This document shows, piece by piece, positions 56,707 to 64,000 of a DNA stretch of 64,000 nucleotides. Under the pieces are notes generated by a model. It made no database searches. It was not told the DNA's origin and saw only the letters and a list, made by a program, of their open reading frames with translations. The translations under genes and the position numbers were made by a program. The DNA comes from Acidimicrobiales bacterium (GTDB lineage Bacteria > Actinomycetota > Acidimicrobiia > Acidimicrobiales > MedAcidi-G1), in assembly GCA_029577135.1 (NCBI GenBank), contig JARQPW010000007.1, forward strand, positions 1-64,000. Reading direction: 5' to 3'. Within the stretch, counting starts at the first letter, position 1, and the number at the start of each line of letters is the position of its first letter.

Positions 56707-57639
56707 TCAGTAGCCGAGTGCCAAGTCGACGGGGGCGAGGAGGTCCCGGCCCCCGCAGAAGCGACGCACGTTCTCCTCGACGAACGACTCGAGCAGGTCC
56801 AGACCCATCTCGGGCGTGTTGGCAATGTGCGGGGTGACCAGGCAGTTCGGCAGGGCCCAGAGTGGGTGGCCGTCGGGCAGTGGTTCCGGGTCGGTCACGT
56901 CGAGGGCGGCGCCGCCGAGGCGCCCATCGGACAGGGCGGCGACCAGGTCGTCGGTGACGATGTGCCCGCCGCGGGCCACGTTCACGATCCAGGCATCGTC
57001 GGGGAGCAGGTCGATGGCGGCGGCGTCGATGATCCCCCGGGTCTCGGCCGTGAGAGCGAGGGCGACGACCAGCAGGTCGGTCGACGGGAGCACGTCGGGC
57101 AGGCGGTCGACGGTGAGGGTGCGGTCGGCGCCGGCCAGCGGTCGGTCGCTGCGACGGACCACCGTCGTGTCGCAACCGAAGGGGGCGAGCAAGGCAAGCA
57201 GGCACTCGGCGATGCCCCCACCGCCCAGGATGGTGACCCGGCTGCCGACGAGTAGGCGGCCGACGGGGGCCGACCAGGTGTCCGCACGCGAGTAGCCGTG
57301 GAGGTGCTTGAAGCCGGCCAGCGCCATGGCCAGCGCCGTCTCGGCGACCGCCGGTGCGTAGACGCCCTTGCCGCACGTCCAGACCCAGCGCTCGTCGAGG
57401 TGGTGGGCGAACGGCTCGATTCCGGCGTAGGGGAGCTGGATCCACTCGAGCCGGCCGGCGTCCGCCACGATCGCCGGGAAGTCGTCGGTGTTGCCGGGGT
57501 CTGCCCAGACGAGGCCCTCGGCGTCCCTGACGCCGACCCGGTCCGCCCCGGCGGCGTCGACGGCGGCACACAGCCGTTCGTACATGGCGGACCGGGTGTC
57601 GGGAGCGACGGCGACGGGGCGTGAGGTGTGCTCGGTCAT
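56707..57639 (-). CDS. D-isomer-specific 2-hydroxyacid dehydrogenase
   Basis: A 310-aa NAD-dependent oxidoreductase. The cofactor motif is ILGGGGIAECLLALL, with VNVARGGHIV and a GAALDVTDPEPLP catalytic-domain block, and the acid/base pair Glu-His toward TPHIANTPE. It interconverts a 2-oxoacid and a D-2-hydroxyacid; substrate unproven. ATG at 57639. Confidence 0.9.
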   Translation of the reverse strand: MTEHTSRPVAVAPDTRSAMYERLCAAVDAAGADRVGVRDAEGLVWADPGNTDDFPAIVADAGRLEWIQLPYAGIEPFAHHLDERWVWTCGKGVYAPAVAETALAMALAGFKHLHGYSRADTWSAPVGRLLVGSRVTILGGGGIAECLLALLAPFGCDTTVVRRSDRPLAGADRTLTVDRLPDVLPSTDLLVVALALTAETRGIIDAAAIDLLPDDAWIVNVARGGHIVTDDLVAALSDGRLGGAALDVTDPEPLPDGHPLWALPNCLVTPHIANTPEMGLDLLESFVEENVRRFCGGRDLLAPVDLALGY

Positions 57640-57646
57640 CAGGAGC

Positions 57647-58549
57647 TCAGGTCTGGAGGGGCAGGCACTCGTCAGCCACGGCGTTGAGGGTTCCCTGCCA
57701 GTCGTCGGGCTCGTCGAGCGGGAACAGCACGAACTTGGTCGCCCCGGCGTCGATGAACGAGCGCAGTCGGTCGGCCAGGCCGAGCACCCCGGTGGCGACG
57801 ACCTCGGCCGGATCCAGTCCGGGTTGACGATCGCGGAGCCTGGCGACGAAGCGCTCGGGGAGCGAGCGGTGGACGAAAGGGACCAGCGCCCCGAAGTGGC
57901 CGGGGTCGATCTGGCGGCCGCAGTCCGCCGCCGCCTCCCGGATGGTGGCGATCCCGGTGGAGACGGCCGCCGGGGTCGTGAACGAGGCGAGCCAGCCGTC
58001 GCCCAGGCGACCGCAGCGTCGCAGCTCCGACGGGGCGAAGCCGCCCAACCAGACGTCGATCGGCTGTTGGACGGGCTTTGGCTGCACCCGCACCCCCGAC
58101 AGCGTGAAACGTGGGCCCTCGTGGTCGACGGCGTCCTCGGCGGCGTCCCAGAGGCGACGCATCAGCGGCAGGGCCTCGTCGAACCAGGCTGCCCGGTCGC
58201 CACGGGCGACCCCGAAGGCCTGGTGCTCGGCGGCGTCGGCGATTCCGAGGCCGAAGGCGGGGAGGGTCCGCCCGCCGGAGACGAGGTCGAGGCTGGCGAT
58301 GGCCTTGGCGCAGAGCACCGGGTTGCGGCCGGGCAGCACCATGACCGCCGGCCCGAACTTGAGGCGCTCGGTGCGGCCGGCCGCATAGGACATGGCGACC
58401 ATCGGGTCGAGGGTCAGGCCGTTTGCCCGCTCGCTCACCCAGAGGGAGTCGAAGCCGAGGGACTCGAGGTCGTCGACGAGGCGGCCGAACAGGCCGGTGT
58501 CGCCGGGGTGTGCCGATCCGCCGAAACCGAAGCCGATGCGTATCTTCAT
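57647..58549 (-). CDS. LLM-class flavin/F420-dependent oxidoreductase
   Basis: A 300-aa TIM-barrel protein: MKIRIGFGFGG, SLWVSERANG, LPGRNPVLCAKAIASLDLVS, and GRTLPAFGLG. These are luciferase-like monooxygenase and F420-dependent reductase features. It is part of a close-packed minus-strand run of oxidoreductases (55543-59061) and distinct from the LLM gene at 45735. Confidence 0.9.
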   Translation of the reverse strand: MKIRIGFGFGGSAHPGDTGLFGRLVDDLESLGFDSLWVSERANGLTLDPMVAMSYAAGRTERLKFGPAVMVLPGRNPVLCAKAIASLDLVSGGRTLPAFGLGIADAAEHQAFGVARGDRAAWFDEALPLMRRLWDAAEDAVDHEGPRFTLSGVRVQPKPVQQPIDVWLGGFAPSELRRCGRLGDGWLASFTTPAAVSTGIATIREAAADCGRQIDPGHFGALVPFVHRSLPERFVARLRDRQPGLDPAEVVATGVLGLADRLRSFIDAGATKFVLFPLDEPDDWQGTLNAVADECLPLQT

Positions 58550-58569
58550 GCTGCCGGCCCGATGGGCGA

Positions 58570-59061
58570 TCAGCCCAGGGCTGCCGTGCCCGCGTAGGGA
58601 GCCGGATCGCCGGCAGCGGGGATCTCGGGACGCGACCAGGCGGTCAACGCCACGAGGGCATCGACGACCTCGCGCCAGGCGCCCGGGTCCCAGCCCTCGG
58701 CGGCTCCGAGAAGGTGGCCGTCCTGGCGGATCGCCACGAGTGCCGGCAGGGTCCCGAGGTCGAGCGAGCGGACCAGAGCCCGGTCGGGGTCGGCCAGTCC
58801 GAGGATCTCGTCGGCCAACGGGCCGAGGAACCGGGCGGCTCCGTCACCGTCGGTGCCGGTGACGAGGTAGGCGACGCGGACGTCGGCCTCACGGAACTCG
58901 TTGAGGATGCGCCGGGCGGTGTCGAGCAGCCAGGAACTCTCATGCGTGTACGGGTCCAGCACGACTGCCGCCATCGGGAACAGCGTGAGCAGTTGCGAGA
59001 GCGGCAGGGGGTCGCCACCGATCGGGTGCAGTTCGATGTCGAGGGAGGGGTCCTGTGCCAC
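58570..59061 (-). CDS. Thioredoxin-fold protein lacking the CxxC motif
   Basis: A 163-aa protein with thioredoxin-like spacing (AAVVLDPYTHESSWLLDTAR, then the cis-Pro-like LPALVAIRQDG), but the redox site CxxC is absent, with DPYTHES in its place. It may be a substrate-binding or structural relative. The start is GTG at 59061. It leads the minus-strand gene run downstream. Confidence 0.68.
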   Translation of the reverse strand: MAQDPSLDIELHPIGGDPLPLSQLLTLFPMAAVVLDPYTHESSWLLDTARRILNEFREADVRVAYLVTGTDGDGAARFLGPLADEILGLADPDRALVRSLDLGTLPALVAIRQDGHLLGAAEGWDPGAWREVVDALVALTAWSRPEIPAAGDPAPYAGTAALG

Positions 59062-59138
59062 GGCCGCAGACGCTAGCGCGGCACCGACCGGGGGGCACCG
59101 GCGCACCCGCCCCGATGCTCCCCGATTACCGTCGTTGC

Positions 59139-59849
59139 ATGCATCCGATGGAACACCTCCGGCTCGTGGCGCGATCAGGTGCGCATCCGGGGGGAGCGGT
59201 GCGGTCCGTGGCCGTCGAGGCCGGTGCCGCGCTGGCTCCGGTGGCGGGCCGACCCGGCGGGCTGTTGACCGCATGTCGACGCCTGGTGGCCCGTCTGCCG
59301 GGGGACGGGCCGCTGCTGTGGCTGGCGGCGACGGCCCTGGCGGCTTCCGATCCGCCGTTGGCGCTGGGCGGGGCCGTGGACCGGTTGCGCAGCGACCCGA
59401 CCGGCGAGCGGGCGGCCGCCGCCCTGCCCGACGGGGCGGTGGTCGTCACCGGGCCGGGCGCCGGGCTCGGGGTGGGCCAAGGGGAGCGGGGGGTGCAGGT
59501 CGTCGACGGTGAGCCCGCGGCCGTGGTGGCCGCCGACCTCGTGGTGTGTCGGGCCTGCCTCTGGGGGCCGGAGGAGTGGCTGGCCCCGGAGGGGACGTCG
59601 GCGTTCGTCGACGCCGCCTCCTCCGCAGGCGCCGAGGTGTGGGTGCTGGCCGGGCTGGGGACGGTGCCTCCCCGGCGGATGTGGGAGTTGGCGACCGACG
59701 GCCTCGAGCCGGGGTCCCACGGCCTCGAGCTGCTCGACACGTCGTCGGCGTCGTTCGTGGTCGGGCCGACGGGTCGGACCAGCCCCGAGCGGGCATCGGC
59801 CCGGGCGGAGGGACCGGTCGTTCCCGAGTTGTTCGCTGGCGGGGTTTGA
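59139..59849 (+). CDS. Hypothetical protein, possibly eIF2B/MtnA-like Rossmann fold
   Basis: A 236-aa protein I do not firmly recognise. The C-terminal half (AADLVVCRACLWGPEEWLAP, then GAEVWVLAGLGTVPP) resembles the Rossmann domain of eIF2B-type/methylthioribose-1-phosphate isomerase proteins in pattern only. ATG 59139 is the better of several starts (59055 would overlap the divergent gene). MutY follows 18 nt later on the same strand. Confidence 0.5.
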   Translation: MHPMEHLRLVARSGAHPGGAVRSVAVEAGAALAPVAGRPGGLLTACRRLVARLPGDGPLLWLAATALAASDPPLALGGAVDRLRSDPTGERAAAALPDGAVVVTGPGAGLGVGQGERGVQVVDGEPAAVVAADLVVCRACLWGPEEWLAPEGTSAFVDAASSAGAEVWVLAGLGTVPPRRMWELATDGLEPGSHGLELLDTSSASFVVGPTGRTSPERASARAEGPVVPELFAGGV

Positions 59850-59867
59850 GCCCTCCATGAGTCCTTC

Positions 59868-60722
59868 ATGAGCCCTCCATTGTCGGCCGACCTCCTCGAC
59901 TGGGGGCGCCCCCGGTTGAGGGACCTTCCGTGGCGGCAGACCCGGGATCCGTGGCCGGTGCTCGTCGCAGAGGTGATGCTCCAGCAGACCCGGGTCGACC
60001 GTGTGGTGCCCCGCTGGGGGAGGTTCCTCGACCGCTTCCCCGATCCGGTCGCCTGCGCTGATGCGCCGGTGGGCGACGTGCTCCGCGAGTGGTCGGGCCT
60101 CGGCTACAACCGGCGGGCGATCAACCTCCACCGTTGCGCCACGCAGGTGGTGGCGATGCACGGGGGCGACCTGCCCGCCGACCTCGATGCGCTCCTGGCG
60201 CTGCCCGGCATCGGCCCCTACACGGCCCGGGCGGTGCTGGCCTTCGCCTTCGAACGGAACGCCGCCGTCGTCGACACGAACGTGGCCCGGGTGCTGGCAC
60301 GACGTGCCGGGCGTCGCCTCACGGCAGGCGGGGCGCAGGCGCTGGCCGACGCCTCGGTCCCGGCCGGGGAGGGCTGGGCGTGGAACCAGGTGATGCTCGA
60401 CCTGGGGGCGCTCGTGTGCCGAGCTCAGGGCCCCCGGTGCGGGGAGTGTCCGGTCTCCGGGGGATGCGCCTGGCAGGGGAGGGGCCCCGACCCGGCCAGC
60501 GGCTCGGCCGGCGTGAGCGGCACGCAGTCACGCTTCGAGGGCTCCGACCGGCAGGGCCGGGGACGCCTCGTGGCGGCGCTGGGACGGGAGCCGGTGGCGG
60601 CCCGGCACCTCGCAGCGGTCATGGGATGGCCCGACGACCCCGGGCGCTCCGAACAGGTCGCTGCGGGGGTCGTGGCGGACGGGCTGGCCATCCGCTCCGG
60701 TTCGGCCTACCGGCTCCCCTGA
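59868..60722 (+). CDS. mutY: A/G-specific adenine DNA glycosylase MutY
   Basis: A 284-aa base-excision enzyme that removes adenine opposite 8-oxoguanine. Catalytic E35 (AEVMLQQT) and D136 (VVDTN), the helix-hairpin-helix LPGIGPYTA (112-120), and the iron-sulfur loop C184-x6-C191-x2-C194-x5-C200 are intact. The usual C-terminal NUDIX-like domain is short or missing, as in some actinobacteria. Confidence 0.95.
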   Translation: MSPPLSADLLDWGRPRLRDLPWRQTRDPWPVLVAEVMLQQTRVDRVVPRWGRFLDRFPDPVACADAPVGDVLREWSGLGYNRRAINLHRCATQVVAMHGGDLPADLDALLALPGIGPYTARAVLAFAFERNAAVVDTNVARVLARRAGRRLTAGGAQALADASVPAGEGWAWNQVMLDLGALVCRAQGPRCGECPVSGGCAWQGRGPDPASGSAGVSGTQSRFEGSDRQGRGRLVAALGREPVAARHLAAVMGWPDDPGRSEQVAAGVVADGLAIRSGSAYRLP

Positions 60723-60740
60723 AAAGCCTCGAACCGGGGC

Positions 60741-61262
60741 TCAGGCGGGCCCGGTGAGGGCGGCGACGAGAGCGTCGATAGCGCCGTCGGCGAGGGCCGT
60801 CATCTCCTCGTCGGTGCGGTCCTGGATCGGGTGCGCCACGAACACACTGGCCACGTCGAGGCCCAGCCCGGCGGCTTGGAGGGCAGCCGCGTCGATGAAG
60901 GTGTCGGAGGCCACGAAGACTCCCGGCACGCCCCTTCGCTCGAGATCGTCGATGTCGTGCACACTGCACGTCGTGCAGGATCCTCAATCGGCGAGGGCCT
61001 CGATGACGGCGTCGCACTGCGTGGCGATCTCGTAGCGCAGGTCGACGGGCGCCGGCTTGGTGAAGGTGGGCTTGGCGTAGCGGGCGACCGTCGCACCCAG
61101 TGCGCAGAGGCGTTCCTCGACCCGGTCCAGGAAGACGTCGCCCCGCGGCTTCGAGATGTCGAGCAGGCCGACCGTCAAGCCGGAAAGCGACTCGGGCCGG
61201 TCGGTGCGCTCCCTCATGGCGAGCCGCTGCTCGGCGGTCGGGTCGAGGACGGTGGTGGTCAT
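60741..61262 (-). CDS. UGSC-family selenoprotein, copy B (UGA at 60984-60986 read as Sec)
   Basis: Read through the in-frame UGA, the gene encodes 173 aa with Sec93 in A-D-U-G-S-C-T-T-C-S-V-H-D, the same motif as copy A. Copy B has an extra Cys after the motif (CTTC), giving a possible Sec/Cys plus CxxC centre. The frame runs on as DIDDLERRGVPGVFVASD to the stop at 60741. It overlaps the upstream partner gene by ATGA. Standard translation would split it. The hairpin at 60956-60970 has the SECIS position. Confidence 0.9.
60956..60970 (-). promoter_or_regulatory. SECIS-like hairpin of UGSC copy B
   Basis: Minus-strand CGTGCA pairs with TGCACG around a GUG loop, which falls 22-24 nt after the U of the UGA, identical in loop and position to copy A at 24530-24548 despite a different stem sequence. 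A mismatch and one more pair extend it. Confidence 0.8.
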
Positions 61263-62356
61263 GGCGTGATCTCCCTTGTGACGGGGTCGGAACCGCCGGG
61301 GCCGTTCTTCCAGCCGCCGATGATGGCCGAGAATAGGCCGGCGAGCCCACCAGCATGGACGACGAGCAGGCCGCCGGGGCGGAACTTGGGCAGGTGGTGG
61401 CCGGCCAACTCGGGAGGGAGGCCCTCCTCGATGCCGTCGGCGCCGGCGACGATCCGGTCGGTGTCGAACATCAGGCACTCGGTGAGCTCGGCCAGGAAGC
61501 GCGAGCGGTCCCAGCCGGCGTCGCGGTAGCGGGCCATGTGCTCTGGCGAGATGACCAGCATGCCGTCCATGCCCAACACGACGCGTGGCGAGACGGCGCT
61601 GCGGAGGCTGGCAGCCAGCGACCGCGTGAGCGACTCGGGGGAGCGGCTGAGCTGGTCCATGACCAGGTTGGGTCCCTCGCCACAGAACGCCGTAACCGTG
61701 CTCTGTGACCGGTCGAAGCCCCGTTCCTCGGCGAGCGAGTTCCAGGGAGAGCCCGCCTCGTCCTCGGCGAAGCAGAAGCCCTGCTTGCCGACGTGGCCGA
61801 GCGTGGCCCGGTCGATGCCGCCGGGGGCACCGCCGCCGATGTTGCGCACCACCAGTTGGACCGCACGGCCGATGGTCGAGTTGGCCCGGTTGCCGTGGCC
61901 GAGGACGTTGATCCCCGAGTTCATGCCGATGTTGGCGGCGATGGGCCCGTTGACCACGAGGATCGGTCCAACCGACATCGTGGTGGCGAGGACGCCGTGC
62001 ATGTTGAACTCGTCGGTGCAGATCGCCTCGACCGCTGCCAGGACGACCGGCAGGTACTCGGGGCGGCAGCCGGCCATCACGGCGTTGACGGCCACCTTCT
62101 CGACCGTGCACCCGACGAGGTTCGGGGGGACGAGTGCCACGACCTCGTCGGAGGGTCGGGTGGTGCCCTCGAGCATCCGGGCCACGCGTGCCTCGGTGGG
62201 CGGGACGACCGGGAGGCCGTCGGTCCACCCGCGGTCGAACAGTGCCTCGTGGTCATCCTCGAGATCGGCCAGTTCGACGCGGCGGGAGGCGAGCCCGGTG
62301 GTGCCGAACCGTGCCCGGAGTTCGTCGACCCGACCGGGTTCGACCGTGAGGGAGCC
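61259..62356 (-). CDS. UGSC-partner protein (function unknown), copy B; 5' end unresolved
   Basis: Homolog of the protein at 23168-24196: DGLPVVPPTEARVARML, AVNAVMAGCRPE and GNRANSTIGRAVQL match. The frame is open from the UGA at 62357-62359 to the stop at 61259. The first ATG/GTG/TTG is the GTG at 62183-62185, but homology already begins about ten codons upstream of it (W-x-DGLPVV), with no ATG, GTG or TTG between it and the UGA. So the protein either starts at a rare CTG or is fused to the thioredoxin-like gene by recoding of the UGA. It overlaps the UGSC gene by ATGA. Confidence 0.78.
   Translation of the reverse strand, partial: GSLTVEPGRVDELRARFGTTGLASRRVELADLEDDHEALFDRGWTDGLPVVPPTEARVARMLEGTTRPSDEVVALVPPNLVGCTVEKVAVNAVMAGCRPEYLPVVLAAVEAICTDEFNMHGVLATTMSVGPILVVNGPIAANIGMNSGINVLGHGNRANSTIGRAVQLVVRNIGGGAPGGIDRATLGHVGKQGFCFAEDEAGSPWNSLAEERGFDRSQSTVTAFCGEGPNLVMDQLSRSPESLTRSLAASLRSAVSPRVVLGMDGMLVISPEHMARYRDAGWDRSRFLAELTECLMFDTDRIVAGADGIEEGLPPELAGHHLPKFRPGGLLVVHAGGLAGLFSAIIGGWKNGPGGSDPVTREITP
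62324..62344 (-). promoter_or_regulatory. SECIS-like hairpin downstream of the thioredoxin-like UGA
   Basis: Minus-strand GTCG-A-ACCC pairs with GGGT-CGAC in eight pairs with one bulged A on the 5' side, around a GGUC loop 24-27 nt after the U of the UGA at 62359. The E. coli fdhF SECIS also has a bulged base and a GGUC apex. This is the weakest of the four cases because no known Sec motif surrounds the UGA. Confidence 0.5.
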
Positions 62357-62722
62357 TCAGCCGGGCTTGAAGACCGGGAGGCCGTCACCGAGGCCGGTGA
62401 TGCCGGTGAGCTCCTCCCAGTTGTAGCGGTCCCAGCCGATGGTGCGGGCGACCTCGACGCCGTCGACCCGACGAACGAGTGTCGGAACGGCATCGAGGTC
62501 GATCTGCCAGCTGGCGGCGAGGTCGGTGTCGTCGATCACCCAGTCGGCTGCAGTGGGGAACGTCGGGTCGTCCTGGGTGTAGACGACCAGCCCCGCCACG
62601 TCGGCGAGGTGCTCGAGGACGGGGGCGACGAGTTGGCAGGCTGGGCAGGCCTCCTTGACCACGGCCACAAGTCCGTCGGGAATCGTGGGAGTCCCGGAGA
62701 GGGTGGGGGGAGCGGGCGCCAT
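62357..62722 (-). CDS. Thioredoxin-like protein, ending at a UGA that may be read as Sec
   Basis: A 121-aa thioredoxin-fold protein with redox site C26-P-A-C29 and a cis-Pro-like VPTLVRRVDG. The ATG at 62722 is preferred to a GTG two codons upstream. Its UGA (62357-62359) lies in frame with the downstream partner gene. If read as Sec, the peptide continues F-K-P-G-U-G-S-L, giving a fusion of about 487 aa to 61259. It probably reduces the UGSC/partner redox centre (inference from context). Confidence 0.78.
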   Translation of the reverse strand: MAPAPPTLSGTPTIPDGLVAVVKEACPACQLVAPVLEHLADVAGLVVYTQDDPTFPTAADWVIDDTDLAASWQIDLDAVPTLVRRVDGVEVARTIGWDRYNWEELTGITGLGDGLPVFKPG

Positions 62723-62837
62723 CGCCACCAGTGTCGCGCGCGTTGGCCGGTGTGGGGCACACGGCGTGGGGCACCGGAAGTGAGATGGGTCACAACCGCG
62801 CCCGCGGGCCGCAGGCCGTCACTACCCTCGCGCAGCG

Positions 62838-63716
62838 ATGGACGCCACACTCGACGCCACACTCGACGTCACCTTCTACGGGGTCAGAGGTTCGACCCCG
62901 TGTCCGTGCAATGCGAACGCCCGCTACGGCGGCAACACCTCGTGCGTGGTGGTCGACGTGCCGGGCGGCGATCCGATCCTCCTGGACCTGGGCACCGGTC
63001 TGCGGTTCTACGGCGTCGACGAGCCGTGCGCCCAGGCTCCCTTCCGAGGCACGGCCCTCGTGAGCCACCTCCACTGGGACCACATCCAGGGGTTGCCCTT
63101 CTTCGCCCCGATCAACTGCCCGGATGCACGGCTCGACGTGTACGGCCCGCGCAACGGCCGCACGCTCGAGGCCTGCTTCGAGGAGTTCATGGCGCCGCCG
63201 TACTTCCCGATCGGGTTCCGCGACCTGGCCGGCGAGGTGGGCTTCCACGACGTGGGCGCCGGGAGCTTCGGCGTGGGCCCGACGACGGTCACCGTCGCCG
63301 CCGTCCCGCACGTCGGTGCCACCAACGGCTACCGGATCGACTGGAACGGCGTCAGCATCGCCTACGTGAGCGACCACCAGGAGCCCGTCGGCGCTCCGAC
63401 GCTGGTCGACGAGGCGGTCCTGGCCCTGGTCGACGGCGTCGACCTGCTGATCCACGACGCCCAGTTCACGCCCGACGAGTTCGCCCAACGCCCGGACTGG
63501 GGGCACTGCACGGTCGACTATGCCGTCGAGGTCGCCCACCAGGCCGGCGTGGGCGAGCTGGTGTTGTTCCACCATGACCCGGCCCACTGTGACGCCACCG
63601 TCGACGGCCTCCTCGAGGGAGCGCAGGCAGCGGCCGGGGGACGCAATGTCGGAGCGGTGTCGGCTGCCGCCGAGGGCCGGACGATCTCGCTGGGGTCCTC
63701 CCGTCCCACCGCCTGA
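62838..63716 (+). CDS. MBL-fold metal-dependent hydrolase (PhnP/GVRGSTP family)
   Basis: A 292-aa metallo-beta-lactamase-fold protein. TFYGVRGSTPCPC is the N-terminal GVRGSTP block, the zinc motif is SHLHWDHIQG, and later ligands are in IHDAQFT and FHHDPAH. Related proteins act as phosphodiesterases or beta-lactamase-like hydrolases of small molecules. Divergent from the thioredoxin-like gene. Confidence 0.9.
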   Translation: MDATLDATLDVTFYGVRGSTPCPCNANARYGGNTSCVVVDVPGGDPILLDLGTGLRFYGVDEPCAQAPFRGTALVSHLHWDHIQGLPFFAPINCPDARLDVYGPRNGRTLEACFEEFMAPPYFPIGFRDLAGEVGFHDVGAGSFGVGPTTVTVAAVPHVGATNGYRIDWNGVSIAYVSDHQEPVGAPTLVDEAVLALVDGVDLLIHDAQFTPDEFAQRPDWGHCTVDYAVEVAHQAGVGELVLFHHDPAHCDATVDGLLEGAQAAAGGRNVGAVSAAAEGRTISLGSSRPTA

Positions 63717-63726
63717 CCTTCGGACG

Positions 63727-63740
63727 CGCCCGACCGGGCG
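63727..63740 (+). terminator. Short GC hairpin after the MBL gene
   Basis: CGCCC pairs with GGGCG around a GACC loop, 11 nt after the stop at 63716. Five pairs with no T-tract; weak on its own. Confidence 0.35.
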
Positions 63741-63790
63741 GCTCCGGCTACCCTCCGCCAGACGACGAGCGCAGCGCACGGGGAGCGAGC

Positions 63791-64000
63791 ATGGTTGACC
63801 AGATCGACGGCGACCTCTACCGGAAGGTCCTCGGCAGGTATCCGACGGGGGTGACCCTCGTGACGGGCTGTTCCGACGGAGAACCCGTGGCGATCATCAT
63901 CGGCTCGTTCGTGTCCGTGTCGATGGACCCACCGCTGGTCGGCTTCCTGGTGGGCGAGGACTCCTCCACCTGGCCCCGTATCGAGGCCACCGGCTCGTTC
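63791..64000 (+). CDS. Flavin reductase-like (FMN-binding) protein, partial
   Basis: The first 70 residues are visible before the window ends. The LGRYPTGVTLVTG and SVSMDPPLVGFLVGE segments match flavin reductase-like domain proteins (HpaC family), which supply reduced FMN to two-component monooxygenases. The C-terminal part, including the NAD-binding portion, is cut off. Confidence 0.85.
   Translation, partial: MVDQIDGDLYRKVLGRYPTGVTLVTGCSDGEPVAIIIGSFVSVSMDPPLVGFLVGEDSSTWPRIEATGSF

Noticed and set aside
60741-60962. Independent small gene starting after the UGA of UGSC copy B
   Set aside because: It would begin in the middle of the conserved UGSC-VHD region; the upstream half in the same frame completes the family protein.

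Overview
The window is high-GC, almost gap-free bacterial chromosome with short operons joined by 4-nt ATGA/GTGA overlaps. Several gene types point to a marine-type actinobacterium, most likely Acidimicrobiia: LLM/F420-type flavin oxidoreductases, several P450s, SDRs and acyl-CoA enzymes, a Thr/Ala-rich lipoprotein linker, and a DMSP-demethylase-like protein. This assignment is inference; no rRNA or tRNA gene is visible. No intergenic gap exceeds 300 bases.

Layout. 1-4.7 kb: branched-chain amino acid (Liv-type) ABC operon, entered at the last codons of its binding protein. 4.7-10.5 kb (minus): FAD oxidoreductase, hydantoinase/oxoprolinase subunits HyuB and HyuA, and an SDR. 10.6-13.8 kb (plus): GFA zinc protein, NYN nuclease with two LOTUS domains, flavin-nucleotide-binding protein, DUF418 membrane protein. 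13.8-16.7 kb (minus): threonine aldolase, P450, TrhA/hemolysin III. 16.8-21.6 kb (plus): M28-like protein lacking recognisable metal ligands, GMC oxidoreductase, DmdA-like demethylase and PhyH dioxygenase, facing a sulfatase. 23.2-25.6 kb (plus): a 342-aa protein, a UGSC-family selenoprotein and an SDR. 25.6-33.9 kb: zinc alcohol dehydrogenase, thiolase, CDF efflux protein, acyl-CoA dehydrogenase, SDR, MBL hydrolase, hydroxyisobutyrate-dehydrogenase-like enzyme, TauD-like dioxygenase. 33.9-39.4 kb (minus): polar amino acid ABC operon of Aap type. 40-47.7 kb: CoA ligase, chorismate mutase, and a TetR-controlled acyl-CoA gene group flanked by two paralogous di-iron proteins. 47.7-50 kb: katG. 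50-50.3 kb: a SelW/Rdx-type selenoprotein. 50.3-60.7 kb: lipid kinase, cupredoxin lipoprotein, PuuD-like membrane protein, P450, CoA ligase, further oxidoreductases and mutY. 60.7-62.7 kb (minus): a second UGSC selenoprotein, a second copy of the 342-aa partner protein, and a thioredoxin-like protein. 62.8-64 kb: MBL hydrolase and a partial flavin reductase.

The most notable feature is selenocysteine coding. Three genes (24210-24758, 50001-50270, 60741-61262) each contain an in-frame UGA that conceptual translation would read as a stop. In each, the UGA sits in a known Sec motif (UGSC, CVPU, UGSC), the frame continues with family-consistent sequence, and a compact hairpin with a GU-containing apical loop lies at the spacing expected of a bacterial SECIS. 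A fourth UGA (62357-62359) separates the thioredoxin-like gene from the second partner gene in the same frame. Homology of that partner begins upstream of its first ATG/GTG/TTG codon, and an 8-bp hairpin with a GGUC loop follows the UGA, so a recoded thioredoxin-partner fusion is proposed. The partner plus UGSC pair occurs twice in this window, suggesting a conserved but poorly described two-protein redox system.
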